64,000 nucleotides of DNA from Rhodoferax saidenbachensis (GCF_001955715.1 NZ_CP019239.1:3410001-3474000), one strand, 5' to 3'. Counted from the first letter of the stretch, positions 27,561 to 36,744 are shown. Notes: generated from the sequence alone by a model not told the origin. Translations and numbers: made by a program.

Positions 27561-28390
27561 CAGCTTTCCAATCGCGGCGTTTTGTAGCGCGCATAGCCCC
27601 ACAAATACTGCCCGGGAGACTGCCGCACCAGCGCTTCCATAGCCTGGTTGATCTGCACAGTGGCCTGTGGCAGATCGGTCGACAGCGTTTGCGCCAGCGG
27701 ACACACGTGCACGACATAACCACGCCCCCAGGAAAGCCGCTCACCCCAGGCCAACAACACCGTCGTATTGGGCTGCAAGGCCAGGCGCGCCGACAAGGTC
27801 ATGGTGTACGCATCTCTGCCAAAGAAGGGCACCCAGAGGCCTTGCCCCATTGGTGGCACTTGATCCGGGAGCAGCCCCACACATTGCCCCCTTTTGAGGG
27901 CAGTAATCAGTTGTTTGACACCGGAGAGCGTGGTGGGTGCGGTCATCAGACCGGGCCGGGCCCTTGAGGCAGTGACCACTTCGCGCAACCAGCGCTGGCG
28001 CGGCGGACGGAACAGCACTGTCATGGGGGCATCTGTGTGTCCATAACGCGCCGCATAGGCTTGGGCAGTCACTTCGAAGCACCCCATATGGGGCGTAAGA
28101 AATACGATGCCTTGCTGCGCAGCCCGTGCTGCCTCGATGTGCTCTGCTCCGTCCCACTGCACAGTCACTGGATTGCCCAGCCACAGGCGTGGCAACTCGG
28201 CAATCAGTTGCCCCGATGCACCCACAGCAGCACTCCAGTCTTGCCAACCAAGACCCGCCTGGCGTGCGTGGGCGATAAAACGTTGTCGATACGTGGCAGA
28301 ACCCATGAAAGCCAGCCACCCCATGCACCAGCCCAGGCCGTGCAGCAGCCACAACGGCAGAAGGGACAGCAATTTGAAAACGGGGCGCAT
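27560..28390 (-). CDS. LpxL/LpxM-like lipid A late acyltransferase (paralogue 2)
   Basis: Second LPLAT-family enzyme, 276 residues, with a hydrophobic amino terminus (KLLSLLPLWLLHGLGWCMGW). The catalytic HX4E is in LTPHMGCFEVTAQAY; other blocks are TVLFRPPRQRWLREVV, GQCVGLLPDQVPPMGQGLW and SPGQYLWGYARYKTPR. First of a translationally coupled pair for the two secondary acylations of lipid A; which enzyme acts first cannot be told. Divergent from metK. Confidence 0.9.
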   Translation of the reverse strand: MRPVFKLLSLLPLWLLHGLGWCMGWLAFMGSATYRQRFIAHARQAGLGWQDWSAAVGASGQLIAELPRLWLGNPVTVQWDGAEHIEAARAAQQGIVFLTPHMGCFEVTAQAYAARYGHTDAPMTVLFRPPRQRWLREVVTASRARPGLMTAPTTLSGVKQLITALKRGQCVGLLPDQVPPMGQGLWVPFFGRDAYTMTLSARLALQPNTTVLLAWGERLSWGRGYVVHVCPLAQTLSTDLPQATVQINQAMEALVRQSPGQYLWGYARYKTPRLES

Positions 28391-28571
28391 GTCTGGGCTA
28401 AAATCGGCGCTGTCGCTGAGTTATAGAACTACTTGCAGGGCGGCACCCACAAGGGCATTTCTGAAAAGGAACGCCATTGTGCCTTGTCAATTCTGACGAA
28501 TCTGCTAAAGCGTTCGCTGTAAGCTCCAAAGCCCAAGCAACGCGACTTGATGTTTTTTTGGAGACCTAGCT
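28391..28571 (+). promoter_or_regulatory. metK promoter and long leader
   Basis: 181 nt between the acyltransferase start and metK. TTGAAA (28374-28379) and TAAAAT (28399-28404), 19 nt apart, make a candidate promoter, leaving a leader of about 160 nt. Within it, GGCACCCACAAGGGC and ATTGTGCCTTGTC can pair in part, and GCGTT/AACGC arms precede a run of seven Ts just before the ribosome site GGAGA. This could be a structured leader, but it does not match a SAM or SAH riboswitch that I recognise. Confidence 0.4.
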
Positions 28572-29756
28572 ATGGCGAACGATTTTCTCTTTACCTCCGA
28601 GTCTGTTTCTGAAGGCCACCCCGACAAAGTCGCCGATCAGATTTCCGATGCAATCCTGGACGCGATCTTCAAGCAGGACCCACGCTCCCGCGTCGCGGCC
28701 GAAACCCTGACCAACACCGGCCTGGTCGTGCTGGCTGGTGAGATCACCACCAACGCCCACGTGGATTACATCCAGGTAGCGCGCGACACCATCAAGCGCA
28801 TCGGCTACGACAACACCGAATACGGCATCGACTACAAGGGCTGCGCCGTACTGGTGGCCTACGACAAACAATCCAACGACATCGCCCAGGGCGTGGACCA
28901 TGCATCGGACGACCACCTGAACATCGGTGCGGGCGACCAGGGCCTGATGTTCGGCTACGCCTGCAATGAGACGCCCGAGCTGATGCCCGCGCCCATCTAT
29001 TACGCACACCGTCTGGTCGAACGCCAGGCCCAGTTGCGCAAGGATGGCCGCCTGCCTTTCCTGCGCCCGGATGCCAAGAGCCAGGTAACCATGCGTTATG
29101 TGGATGGCAAGCCCCACAGCATTGACACCGTGGTGTTGTCCACCCAGCACAGCCCGGACCAGTCCGAAAGCCAGCACAAGATGAAGGCCAGCTTCACCGA
29201 AGCCATCATCGAAGAGATCATCAAGCCCGTGTTGCCCAAGGAATGGTTGCAAAACACGCGCTACCTGATCAACCCCACAGGCCGTTTTGTCATCGGCGGC
29301 CCACAAGGCGATTGCGGCCTGACCGGTCGCAAGATCATTGTGGACACCTACGGCGGTGCTTGCCCCCACGGCGGCGGCGCATTCTCCGGCAAGGACCCCT
29401 CCAAGGTGGACCGCTCTGCCGCTTATGCCGCACGTTACGTAGCCAAGAACATCGTGGCAGCCGGTCTGGCACGTCAATGCCAGATCCAGGTGGCCTACGC
29501 GATTGGTGTGGCCAAACCCATGAACGTGACCGTGTACACCGAAGGCACAGGCGTGATTTCCGACGAGGCGATTGCCGCACTGGTGAACGAACACTTTGAC
29601 CTGCGCCCCAAGGGCATCATCCAGATGCTGGACCTGCTGCGTCCTATCTACGAAAAAACCGCCGCCTACGGCCACTTTGGCCGCGAAGAACCCGAGTTCA
29701 CCTGGGAACGCACCGACAAGGCCGCTACGCTGCGTGCCGCTGCTGGCCTGAAATAA
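28572..29756 (+). CDS. metK: S-adenosylmethionine synthetase
   Basis: Makes SAM from methionine and ATP; 394 residues, cytoplasmic homotetramer. Family blocks are all present: [18 protein letters not shown] (about 12-29), [38 protein letters not shown] with the glycine-rich loop, and [20 protein letters not shown]. Ribosome site GGAGA lies 8 nt before ATG. The following GT9 gene begins 9 nt after the stop, so they may be cotranscribed. Confidence 0.98.
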   Translation: MANDFLFTSESVSEGHPDKVADQISDAILDAIFKQDPRSRVAAETLTNTGLVVLAGEITTNAHVDYIQVARDTIKRIGYDNTEYGIDYKGCAVLVAYDKQSNDIAQGVDHASDDHLNIGAGDQGLMFGYACNETPELMPAPIYYAHRLVERQAQLRKDGRLPFLRPDAKSQVTMRYVDGKPHSIDTVVLSTQHSPDQSESQHKMKASFTEAIIEEIIKPVLPKEWLQNTRYLINPTGRFVIGGPQGDCGLTGRKIIVDTYGGACPHGGGAFSGKDPSKVDRSAAYAARYVAKNIVAAGLARQCQIQVAYAIGVAKPMNVTVYTEGTGVISDEAIAALVNEHFDLRPKGIIQMLDLLRPIYEKTAAYGHFGREEPEFTWERTDKAATLRAAAGLK

Positions 29757-29765
29757 GCATCGACA

Positions 29766-31004
29766 GTGAACCTCCAGACACAACGCTTCATTGACCGCTG
29801 GGCAGGCCAGCTGCTGTGCGGCGCGGTGTCTGGCTGGGTGAAATTCACCGGGCTGTTCACAGCCCCCCCGCGCATGCAGGCGGAGCCCAAAAACATCCTG
29901 GTGATCCTGCTCTCCGAGATGGGCAGCATCGTTCTGGCGGGCCCCATGTTTGCGGCCTTGCGCCGGCAGTACCCAGGTGCAGCCATCCACATCCTGCAAC
30001 TCAAAAAGAACCAGGAGGTTTCCAGGTTGCTGTCACTGACCGAGCCTGAGCACATGCACACGCTGGATGACAGCTCTGGGGGCTCACTGATCCGCGACAT
30101 CCTCAAAATCAGCCTGCAAATGCGCCGCCTGGGCCTGGACGCGGTGATCGATTGCGAGCTCTTCTCGCGCGTGAGTGCCCTGCTCTCGTTCAGCACCGGC
30201 GCTCCCGTGCGTGTGGGCTTCACGCCGCACACGCAAGAGGGGCTGTACCGCGGCAGCTTCATCAACCACAGCATTCCCTACAACCCCTATCAGCACATCA
30301 GCAAGCAGTTTTTGTCGCTGGTGGATGCGCTGCAGTCACCCGAAGGCATGCCACGCAACCGCGCGGGCCCTATCCGCGATATTCCAGCGGAGCCCGAACT
30401 GTCCGTGCCCTTCACGGCCGAAGAATTGGCCGCTTACCGCAGCAAAGTGGAAGCCGACCACCCGGTGACGAAATCGCGTGCGTTGGTACTGGTCTATGCC
30501 GGCGGCGGCATCCTGCCCGAACGTGCCTGGCCCGCCAGCCACTATGCCCGCGTGGTGCAAGGCCTTTGCGCTGAAGGTTATGCCGTGGGGTTGATCGGCC
30601 TCAAGGACGACGCCGTGCTGGCCCGCGACCTGCAAACCCAGGTGGCCCATGAGGCCTGCCTCAATCTCACGGGCTACACCAAAAGCATCCGCGAACTGCT
30701 CATGCTCATGCATGCGAGCAGCCTGCTCATTACCAATGACGGTGGCCCCAGCCATTTCGCCACCGTCACACCGATCCAGACCATGGTGTTCTTCGGGCCC
30801 GAAACCGGCAAGTTGTACGGCCCGCTGGGCAAACGCACCATCATTCTCGAATCCGGCATTGCCTGTTCGCCCTGCCTGACTGCCTACAACCACCGTCTGA
30901 CCTTTTGCGATGGCGACAACCAGTGCCTCAAACGCATTGCGCCCGACCCGGTGCTGGACCAGGCGCTGCGCTTCATGCGATCCAACGTGGTGCCTGTGCC
31001 ATGA
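29766..31004 (+). CDS. Glycosyltransferase family 9 (heptosyltransferase-like)
   Basis: GT-B fold enzyme of 412 residues, related to lipopolysaccharide heptosyltransferases. The amino domain has NILVILLSEMGSIVLAGPMF and ALRRQYPGAAIHILQLKKN; the donor-site domain has YAGGGILPERAWPASHYARV and LLITNDGGPSHFATVTPIQT. A Cys-rich segment near the end (SGIACSPCLTAYNHRLTFC, then CL) may bind metal or form disulfides. The start is GTG at 29766. Its TGA overlaps the next start (ATGA). The acceptor is unknown; probably a cell-surface glycan. Confidence 0.88.
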   Translation: MNLQTQRFIDRWAGQLLCGAVSGWVKFTGLFTAPPRMQAEPKNILVILLSEMGSIVLAGPMFAALRRQYPGAAIHILQLKKNQEVSRLLSLTEPEHMHTLDDSSGGSLIRDILKISLQMRRLGLDAVIDCELFSRVSALLSFSTGAPVRVGFTPHTQEGLYRGSFINHSIPYNPYQHISKQFLSLVDALQSPEGMPRNRAGPIRDIPAEPELSVPFTAEELAAYRSKVEADHPVTKSRALVLVYAGGGILPERAWPASHYARVVQGLCAEGYAVGLIGLKDDAVLARDLQTQVAHEACLNLTGYTKSIRELLMLMHASSLLITNDGGPSHFATVTPIQTMVFFGPETGKLYGPLGKRTIILESGIACSPCLTAYNHRLTFCDGDNQCLKRIAPDPVLDQALRFMRSNVVPVP

Positions 31005-31483
31005 ACCCCATGCAACGCCTGGTGCTCTGGGCACTGGGTCTGCTGGAGCGTTACCGCTATATCAAATTCGGCATCGTCGGCGCCAGCGGCACGGTCGTGA
31101 ACCTGGCGGTGTTGCACCTGGGGCACGAGTACATCTTCAACCATCTGGAAGAGGCCTACAACAAGCCCTATTTCTCGCTGGCATTGGCCATTGCGCTGGC
31201 CACCCTGAATAACTTCACCTGGAACCGGCTGTGGACCTGGTCGGACCGGGTCAAGACGCTGGAGGCTGAAGAAGCCCAGCCTGTGAGCCTGCGCCTGCTG
31301 GGAGTGGAATTTGGCCAGTACGTCACGGCATCGGCCTTTGGCAGCGGCTTGCAGTATGTGTTGACCCTGCTGCTGTCGGGCAGCATGGATTACCGCCTGG
31401 CCAACGTGATCGCCATCCTTGCTGCCAGCGTCAGCAACTTTCTGGCCAACGACCGCTGGACGTTCAAGCGCCATAAGGACTGA
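31001..31483 (+). CDS. GtrA-like membrane protein
   Basis: Protein of 160 residues with four predicted transmembrane helices. The opening YRYIKFGIVGASGTVVNLAV is the GtrA signature; NNFTWNRLWTWSD and the closing NVIAILAASVSNFLANDRWT also fit. GtrA-type proteins are thought to flip or present lipid-linked sugars for periplasmic glycosyltransferases. Translationally coupled to the GT9 gene and followed 21 nt later by a GT39-type transferase that could use the exported sugar. Confidence 0.88.
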   Translation: MNPMQRLVLWALGLLERYRYIKFGIVGASGTVVNLAVLHLGHEYIFNHLEEAYNKPYFSLALAIALATLNNFTWNRLWTWSDRVKTLEAEEAQPVSLRLLGVEFGQYVTASAFGSGLQYVLTLLLSGSMDYRLANVIAILAASVSNFLANDRWTFKRHKD

Positions 31484-31504
31484 GGGGCTCTGCCCCCACC
31501 GGCC

Positions 31505-33268
31505 ATGTCTGCTGCTCCGCACTACCGCACGCCCCCCACCTGGCCCTGGCTGCTTCTGGTGTTCTGTGCCGCTGCGCTGTACCTGCTGGGCCTGGGCAGC
31601 TTTTACGCACCGACCAATGGCGATGAGATGGTCTACATCCACATCGCCCGCATGACCGCCGAGAGTGGCCAGTGGCTGCCGCTGCAGTCCGAACTGGTCG
31701 GTACACGCAACACCAAGCCACCGCTGCTGATCTGGCAGGCCATCGTTGCCAGCGGATGGGGGCAGCACTGGAGTCTGTTCGCCTTGCGCCTGCCAAGCAT
31801 CGCCTACACCTTTGCTACCACCGCGCTGCTGGCTTTCTTCGCCTACCGCATGGCCCATGCTACGCAACGCATGCGTACAGCCTGTATTGCGGCGGCCCTG
31901 TACCTGTTGTTTTTTTCCACATTCCGTTACGGTCGCGTCTACCTGACGTCTGCACCCGAAACCTTCTGGCTGGCACTGCCCATGTGGTGGGTACTCTGGT
32001 TTCGTGTGCGCGATGGGGCCAACACAACGGCCCGACTGGGTTGGCTGGCCTACACCCTCATGGGTATGGCCATGGGGCTGGGCGCTGCCTACAAATCGTT
32101 TGCCCTGGTAGCCCCCGCAGCAGCGGCAGTGTGGTGTGCAGTGTTGCTCAGCGAACCCTTTCACTGGCGCACAACGATCCGCACCACGGTGGGTATTACC
32201 TGGAGCACGCTGTTGGGCGTGGGTATTTTTGCGCTGTGGTTTGTGTTGGACCCGGACCCGGCTTCCGTGTGGCAGGAATTTGTCGTGGCCGAGAACGCCG
32301 GCAAGATGTCCAACACCATGGGCTACTGGCAGGCTGCGCTGTACGGCGCTTACCCGATGTGGACGCAACTACTTGCCTACCCCGAAAACGCCGGCTTGCT
32401 GGCCTTCATGGCGCTGGGCTTTTGTGGCCTGGTCCTTTGGCGCGGCGTAAACCGTCAGACCTACGCCCGACTCTCGCCCGCGCTGTGGGTGCTTTTGGCC
32501 TGGCTGCTGATCTGGCTGATCGTGTTCACCATCCCCAGCCAACGCTCCGCACGATATGTGATTCCCGCCATGCCGGCACTGGCCATTGCCATGGCCCTGG
32601 TGTGGGACCGGCTGCCACGCCTGTGGTTCTGGATCACGCTGCTGGTTACTGCACCTGCGCTGGTCATGCTGGCCCGCATCGGGTGGGTCATGGGCGGCAT
32701 GGAAATGGCCAGCAACGCCGAAGTTGCTATGACTTTAATAGCTGCTTGCGCAGGACTGATGGGCGTAGTGGCCGGTTTTTCGCGTAAAAACTGGACCCGG
32801 AATGCAACACTGGTGGCCTGTCTGGCCGTGTACGCCTGTTTCGGGCTGATGGTGGCACCGATTTCCGGGCCCGAAGCGGGTTACACCGCCGCGGTGCAGG
32901 CCCAGATGCGCGGCCAGCGCGTGGCCGTGCCCAACGGATTCACGGGCCAGTACGAGCGCTTTCACTTTATCCTGCCCGGTGCGCGCATCACCCCCTATGA
33001 CGCCGAAGGCCGCAACACCGGTGCGCTGTACCCGGACATGCCCCCGGCACAACGGCTGGACAAGTTGCTGACCGAGTTTGATGCCGTGGTCTGGTTACAA
33101 GAGGATTTGAACGAACAGCCGAGTTGCCTGCCCCGTTGCACGCTGCTAGCGCAACGCTGGCATGTAAAGAGCCGCCACAAGAGTGGTGAAGTGACGCTGG
33201 ACAATGTCTGGCGCCCGCAGGAATGGCTGTTTCGGCGAGAGTGGCTGATCGTGAAAGTTGCGCCCTAG
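31505..33268 (+). CDS. Polytopic GT39/ArnT-type glycosyltransferase
   Basis: Membrane protein of 587 residues with about ten to twelve hydrophobic helices. The first periplasmic loop has acidic residues in YAPTNGDEMVYIHIARMTAE, as in ArnT/PMT enzymes where such acids are catalytic; KPPLLIWQAIV follows, as in ArnT. It would move a sugar from a polyprenyl carrier to lipid A, glycan or protein. Residues about 407-421 (MTLIAACAGLMGV) are encoded by an inserted dispersed-repeat copy within a helix. A strong terminator follows. Confidence 0.88.
   Translation: MSAAPHYRTPPTWPWLLLVFCAAALYLLGLGSFYAPTNGDEMVYIHIARMTAESGQWLPLQSELVGTRNTKPPLLIWQAIVASGWGQHWSLFALRLPSIAYTFATTALLAFFAYRMAHATQRMRTACIAAALYLLFFSTFRYGRVYLTSAPETFWLALPMWWVLWFRVRDGANTTARLGWLAYTLMGMAMGLGAAYKSFALVAPAAAAVWCAVLLSEPFHWRTTIRTTVGITWSTLLGVGIFALWFVLDPDPASVWQEFVVAENAGKMSNTMGYWQAALYGAYPMWTQLLAYPENAGLLAFMALGFCGLVLWRGVNRQTYARLSPALWVLLAWLLIWLIVFTIPSQRSARYVIPAMPALAIAMALVWDRLPRLWFWITLLVTAPALVMLARIGWVMGGMEMASNAEVAMTLIAACAGLMGVVAGFSRKNWTRNATLVACLAVYACFGLMVAPISGPEAGYTAAVQAQMRGQRVAVPNGFTGQYERFHFILPGARITPYDAEGRNTGALYPDMPPAQRLDKLLTEFDAVVWLQEDLNEQPSCLPRCTLLAQRWHVKSRHKSGEVTLDNVWRPQEWLFRREWLIVKVAP
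32724..32766 (-). repeat. Dispersed repeat copy 3, inside the GT39 gene
   Basis: TTGCTATGACTTTAATAGC and GCTGCTTGCGCAGGACTGAT are the reverse complement of the repeat right arm and core; the left arm is poorly kept. The coding strand reads GCT GCT TGC GCA (Ala-Ala-Cys-Ala) in the same frame as in the dnaE2 copy. Confidence 0.75.
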
Positions 33269-33287
33269 TCTGCGGCCAAATAACAAA

Positions 33288-33320
33288 GGGGCCCTATGTA
33301 AAAACATAGGGCCCCTTATT
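33288..33320 (+). terminator. Strong bidirectional-type terminator after the glycosyltransferase cluster
   Basis: Perfect 11-bp stem GGGGCCCTATG (33288-33298) and CATAGGGCCCC (33305-33315) with loop TAAAAA, followed by TTATT; AAA precedes it, so it may also serve the convergent DUF4148 gene. Confidence 0.9.
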
Positions 33321-33363
33321 CGTCACTCACCGTGCGATGGCAATGCCACCGGACCGGCGCTGA

Positions 33364-33645
33364 TTATTCTGTAAAGCTGACTTTGGCCGCGCTGTCAGAA
33401 GTCTTTTGAGCGGCGGTCACTTGCGTGCTCTTCACCACGGGCTTCATGGCTTCAGCCAATTCACGGTAAGTCAGTCCGGAGTACGACTCTTTTTGGTCCA
33501 ACGAAGTGCGGTTGCGTTGGGCTTCGAGCAGCTCGGCACGCACTTCTTCACGTGTTTTGGGGGCTGCGTTGTCAGCGGCCATGGCTTGGCCGGCGGCCAG
33601 GGTTGCGATGGCGAGAGCGATGGTGGCTACGGTTGTGTTTTTCAT
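33364..33645 (-). CDS. DUF4148 small periplasmic protein
   Basis: Protein of 93 residues with a cleavable signal peptide (MKNTTVATIALAIATLAAG, cut after AMA). The mature part contains TREEVRAELLEAQRNRTSL and YSGLTYRELAEAMKPVV, which fit the DUF4148 family common in Burkholderiales. The function is unknown. Monocistronic, convergent with the glycosyltransferase cluster. Confidence 0.88.
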   Translation of the reverse strand: MKNTTVATIALAIATLAAGQAMAADNAAPKTREEVRAELLEAQRNRTSLDQKESYSGLTYRELAEAMKPVVKSTQVTAAQKTSDSAAKVSFTE

Positions 33646-33844
33646 GATTAGAGTCCTATTCAGTTAAAGATCCCGCTCTGGCAGTTATCAGCTACTGGAG
33701 CGACATCGAAGCGGCGTTTAAAGGTTCGTCTCATCGATGGGTGAACTTTAAAATTTCTGAATCAATAGAAAAATAGCCTTCTCGTCACCGATACATTGCC
33801 AAATACGAAATAATCGAGGCCTTGAATTCCAAACCGGAGGCTTT
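33646..33844. other. Divergent intergenic region, DUF4148 / LysR
   Basis: About 200 nt, AT-richer than its surroundings, holding the promoters of the DUF4148 gene and the LysR-type gene. GGAGG lies 5 nt before the LysR ATG. No repeat copy, small gene or clear promoter pair was recognised; LysR family regulators often bind such a divergent region, but no LysR box (T-N11-A palindrome) stands out. Confidence 0.4.
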
Positions 33845-34777
33845 ATGGACCGACTTATGTCCATGCGTGTGTTCCAAAGGGTGATTGACGAGGGCAGTTT
33901 TGCCGGCGCCGCACGGGCACTGGACATGTCCCCCGCCGTGGTGACCCGCCTGGTGGCGGATCTGGAAGACCATCTGGGCACCCGACTCCTGCACCGCAGT
34001 ACACGCCGGCTGTCTCTCAGCGACGCCGGAGAGACTTACCTGAGCCGTGTGCGCGCCATCCTGCAGGACATCGACGAAGCCCACCTCCTGGCCAGCTCCC
34101 AAACCCATGAACATGCAGGTGTCCTGCACATTCTGGCAACGCCTCTGCTAGCCACCCATATATTGGCGCCCTTGCTGGTGGGCTTTCGGGAGCGGTACCC
34201 CAAGATCCTGCTCGATGTCGCCGTGGAGGACTACAAGGAGCCCCCCGTTGAAGACTACGACATCACCCTGATGGGGGAAGACACCAACTATGACGGCGAC
34301 GTGATTGCCCGCAAAATTGTGTCCACGGAAGCCGTTCTGCTCGCATCGCCGGACTATCTAAAGCGCCGGGGCACACCACAAACTCCGGAAGACCTCGCGC
34401 AACACGACTGCCTGCACCACAAGGTCCTTGGCGTTCGCCCGCGCGCCTGGTGCCTGTTTCAGGCGGACCATCCCAATGAATACCGCGATGTGGCCGTGGA
34501 CTCCGTGGTGTGGTCCAACCATGGCGACACACTTTTGCGCGCCACACTCGACGGCGGTGGCATCGCGGCCATGTCGGTCGATCTGACCGCCGCGTACCTG
34601 TCCAGCGGTGCGCTGGTGCGGGTACTGCGGCCCTGGATCACCGGACAGTACGCTCTGTATGCGGCGCTACCCAGCCGCAAATTCATGCCCCAGCGCACCC
34701 GGGTTTTCCTCGAATATCTGACAGAAAGAACCCGCGCCAAGATATCCACAGCGCTCGGCGTATGTGGAGACTGCTAG
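33845..34777 (+). CDS. LysR-family transcriptional regulator
   Basis: 310 residues. Amino-terminal winged HTH (MDRLMSMRVFQRVIDEGSFA, ARALDMSPAVVTRLVADLED, LGTRLLHRSTRRLSLSDAG) is followed by the periplasmic-binding-protein-like effector domain from about residue 95 (GVLHILATPLLATHILAPLL to the end). It belongs to the CrgA-like branch by its amino terminus. Target and effector are unknown. The stop codon and following bases lie at a dispersed-repeat copy shared with the convergent gene. Confidence 0.93.
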   Translation: MDRLMSMRVFQRVIDEGSFAGAARALDMSPAVVTRLVADLEDHLGTRLLHRSTRRLSLSDAGETYLSRVRAILQDIDEAHLLASSQTHEHAGVLHILATPLLATHILAPLLVGFRERYPKILLDVAVEDYKEPPVEDYDITLMGEDTNYDGDVIARKIVSTEAVLLASPDYLKRRGTPQTPEDLAQHDCLHHKVLGVRPRAWCLFQADHPNEYRDVAVDSVVWSNHGDTLLRATLDGGGIAAMSVDLTAAYLSSGALVRVLRPWITGQYALYAALPSRKFMPQRTRVFLEYLTERTRAKISTALGVCGDC

Positions 34778-34778
34778 A

Positions 34779-34830
34779 AGCCTCTAGCCCTTATGGAATA
34801 TGCGTAGGCAGCTATCTTTTCAATAGCGTT
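34779..34830 (+). repeat. Dispersed repeat copy 4, between convergent genes
   Basis: GCCTCTAGCCCTTATGGAAT, then ATGCGTAGGCAGCTATC-TTTTC-AATAGC. It fills the 42-nt gap between the LysR gene and the convergent membrane-protein gene and supplies the last two codons and TGA of the latter. Confidence 0.85.
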
Positions 34831-35494
34831 TCAATGCCTTGCGCAACACCATTCCCTGCAGTACCAGCCAGAGCCAAGGGTCCAGCACCGCATCCCAGAC
34901 ATTGCCGCTGGGCAGGCGGGCCAGCGCAAACAACAGCACCGCGGCCAGCGGCGTCCATTCCACCCCTTGCACACGCCGTATCGGGGATGACGCCAGCCAG
35001 GGCAACAACCCCAGCACCGCCAACCCGACCACCGCCAGAGGGCTTGTACCCCATGCATAGAGCTGCACCGGCAACAGCGCAAAGGTGTCCAGCAATAACG
35101 CCCAGCCCAGCACGACCCCAATCCAGGCCATCGCATAACTGCGCGCCGGCCGGGAAAATGTCTGTTGGTGTAATCCTGGGACTGCGCGCCAAGCCCGCAC
35201 CAGCATCAGCCCGCACAGCAGCGCCGTGAGCACGCTAGGTGCCTGGAAAGCCAAAGCCAGCCAGTAGTCCGGCGACCAGGGGCCGGGCAGCCAAGTCCAG
35301 GCCGCAAGCACCAGTGTTGTGCCAGCATGCAATGCGCGGTTCTGTGACAGGCGTCGCACCAGCGTGATCCCGAGCCATGCCAGCACGACACTCCAGCCCA
35401 AGGTTTGCCAGCACTGTGTCAGCCACAGCGCGGGCTGCACAGGAACATTCGTGCCCATCGTGTGCAACAGCCCGTCCATGAAAGAGGCATTCAT
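34820..35494 (-). CDS. Polytopic membrane protein of unknown function
   Basis: 224 residues, six or seven hydrophobic helices (e.g. GWSVVLAWLGITLV, ALAFQAPSVLTALLCGLMLV, WIGVVLGWALLLDTFALLPV, AVVGLAVLGLLPWLA). I do not recognise the family. The ATG at 35494 overlaps the stop of the upstream sialidase-fold gene (ATGA), so the two are translated together and probably act together at the membrane. The last residues (KRY) and stop codon come from the dispersed repeat. Confidence 0.7.
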   Translation of the reverse strand: MNASFMDGLLHTMGTNVPVQPALWLTQCWQTLGWSVVLAWLGITLVRRLSQNRALHAGTTLVLAAWTWLPGPWSPDYWLALAFQAPSVLTALLCGLMLVRAWRAVPGLHQQTFSRPARSYAMAWIGVVLGWALLLDTFALLPVQLYAWGTSPLAVVGLAVLGLLPWLASSPIRRVQGVEWTPLAAVLLFALARLPSGNVWDAVLDPWLWLVLQGMVLRKALKRY

Positions 35495-36675
35495 GGCTTG
35501 CCCTCCACGGGCATGGAACCAGGCGCAAAACGCTGCCAGGCGAGACGCTGGCGGTCCACCGTGTAACTCACCCACAGTTGCCCGTCCGCCCAAGCCAGAG
35601 CCGGGTAAGAGAACTCCGCTTCCGGGCCGCCCTGTTCCAACGTTTTCAACAGTGTCCAGTCACGCCCATTGGCGCTGTAGCTCAGATCCAGCTTGGCACG
35701 CGAACCCAGTGAAGAGTTGTGCACCAGCAGCAAGTCGTCCGCACCGAGCGCCATACCCCCGACCGAGGCGTCCGGGTTGTCCAGCGCCAGGTCGGGCAAG
35801 TCGCTCCAGTGCGCGCCGCCATCGGTGCTGAGGGCCGCGCCCACCTTGCCTTGCGGGCGCCCGTCGCGCATCAGGGCCAACCACTGCGAAGCCGTTTGTG
35901 CCAGCAGGGTCGGTTGCAGCATGTAAGGGCGTGCAGAGATGCGCTCCATGCCTTTGAAGTTGCCTTGGGCATCAAAACGCAGCGCCACTGGATATTTCCA
36001 TCCCAACTCAAAATGCACCGGCAACACCATGCCACCGTCCGCCAGCGGCAACGGCGCATTGCGCGCCAGATAACTGATATTCCATAACCACGACAGCGGC
36101 AGCACATCCACGGGCTCAAATGCCAATTCCTGCAGCCCCTGGCCCACACTGCTTTGCCGCAAATGCAGAACACGGCTGGCCGCCCAACCGCCCCAACCCG
36201 TGGCCACCACAAACAAATGCATACGGCCACTGCCATCCATCCAGGCCACGGGATTGCCCAGACGGCGCAAACCATGGCCCAGTTGGGCGCCCATGGTGTG
36301 GCGGTTCACCACAAAACGCGCAGGCAGCCAGGCCTGACTGGCACGGTCCCACTGGGACGCCGCAATCTGCACCTGCGGGCCGCTCTCACGCTCACCCGAA
36401 AACCAGAACAAGGTCAGTGCCGCAGCATGGCCCGCCGGCATGGCCAGCAAGCTGCTGGCGTGCGCCGCAGCCGTGCCTTCGGGCATGGGGACGTCCCCTT
36501 GCGCGACACGCCGCAATGCGGCAGCATGCACAGGCTTGCCCTGCACGGAAAAAGAAGGCACCACGGCCTGAGCCGGGACGACGGATACCGGACGCTGGGC
36601 CAGCTCCGATGCCAGCACCAACGCTGCGACCGCCAACACCAACAACGGCCGCACAAAACGTGAACGAAACAACAT
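35491..36675 (-). CDS. Sialidase-superfamily (BNR/Asp-box) exported protein
   Basis: 394 residues with an amino-terminal membrane anchor or signal (PLLVLAVAALVLASEL). The body is a beta-propeller with an Asp box (LSTDGGAHWSDLPDLAL) and a weaker one (LSYSANGRDWTLL); other propeller blocks are LGNPVAWMDGSGRMHLFVV and FSYPALAWADGQLWVSYTVD. It resembles proteins annotated as exo-alpha-sialidase. True sialidase activity is not implied; it may cleave or bind a surface sugar. Coupled to the membrane protein behind it. Confidence 0.78.
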   Translation of the reverse strand: MLFRSRFVRPLLVLAVAALVLASELAQRPVSVVPAQAVVPSFSVQGKPVHAAALRRVAQGDVPMPEGTAAAHASSLLAMPAGHAAALTLFWFSGERESGPQVQIAASQWDRASQAWLPARFVVNRHTMGAQLGHGLRRLGNPVAWMDGSGRMHLFVVATGWGGWAASRVLHLRQSSVGQGLQELAFEPVDVLPLSWLWNISYLARNAPLPLADGGMVLPVHFELGWKYPVALRFDAQGNFKGMERISARPYMLQPTLLAQTASQWLALMRDGRPQGKVGAALSTDGGAHWSDLPDLALDNPDASVGGMALGADDLLLVHNSSLGSRAKLDLSYSANGRDWTLLKTLEQGGPEAEFSYPALAWADGQLWVSYTVDRQRLAWQRFAPGSMPVEGKP

Positions 36676-36744
36676 CCGCTGATCTTAGTGGTTAGCGTGA
36701 GGACAAAAGACCCACGCCTGCAAAAACCTCCAGACGCAGGGACA

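Noticed and set aside
28391..28571. SAM or SAH riboswitch before metK
   Set aside because: None of the conserved core sequences that I know for these classes is present; kept only as an unclassified leader.
30884..32368. 494-codon minus-strand frame
   Set aside because: Opposite to the end of the GT9 gene, gtrA and the start of the GT39 gene, which have recognisable families and coupled starts.
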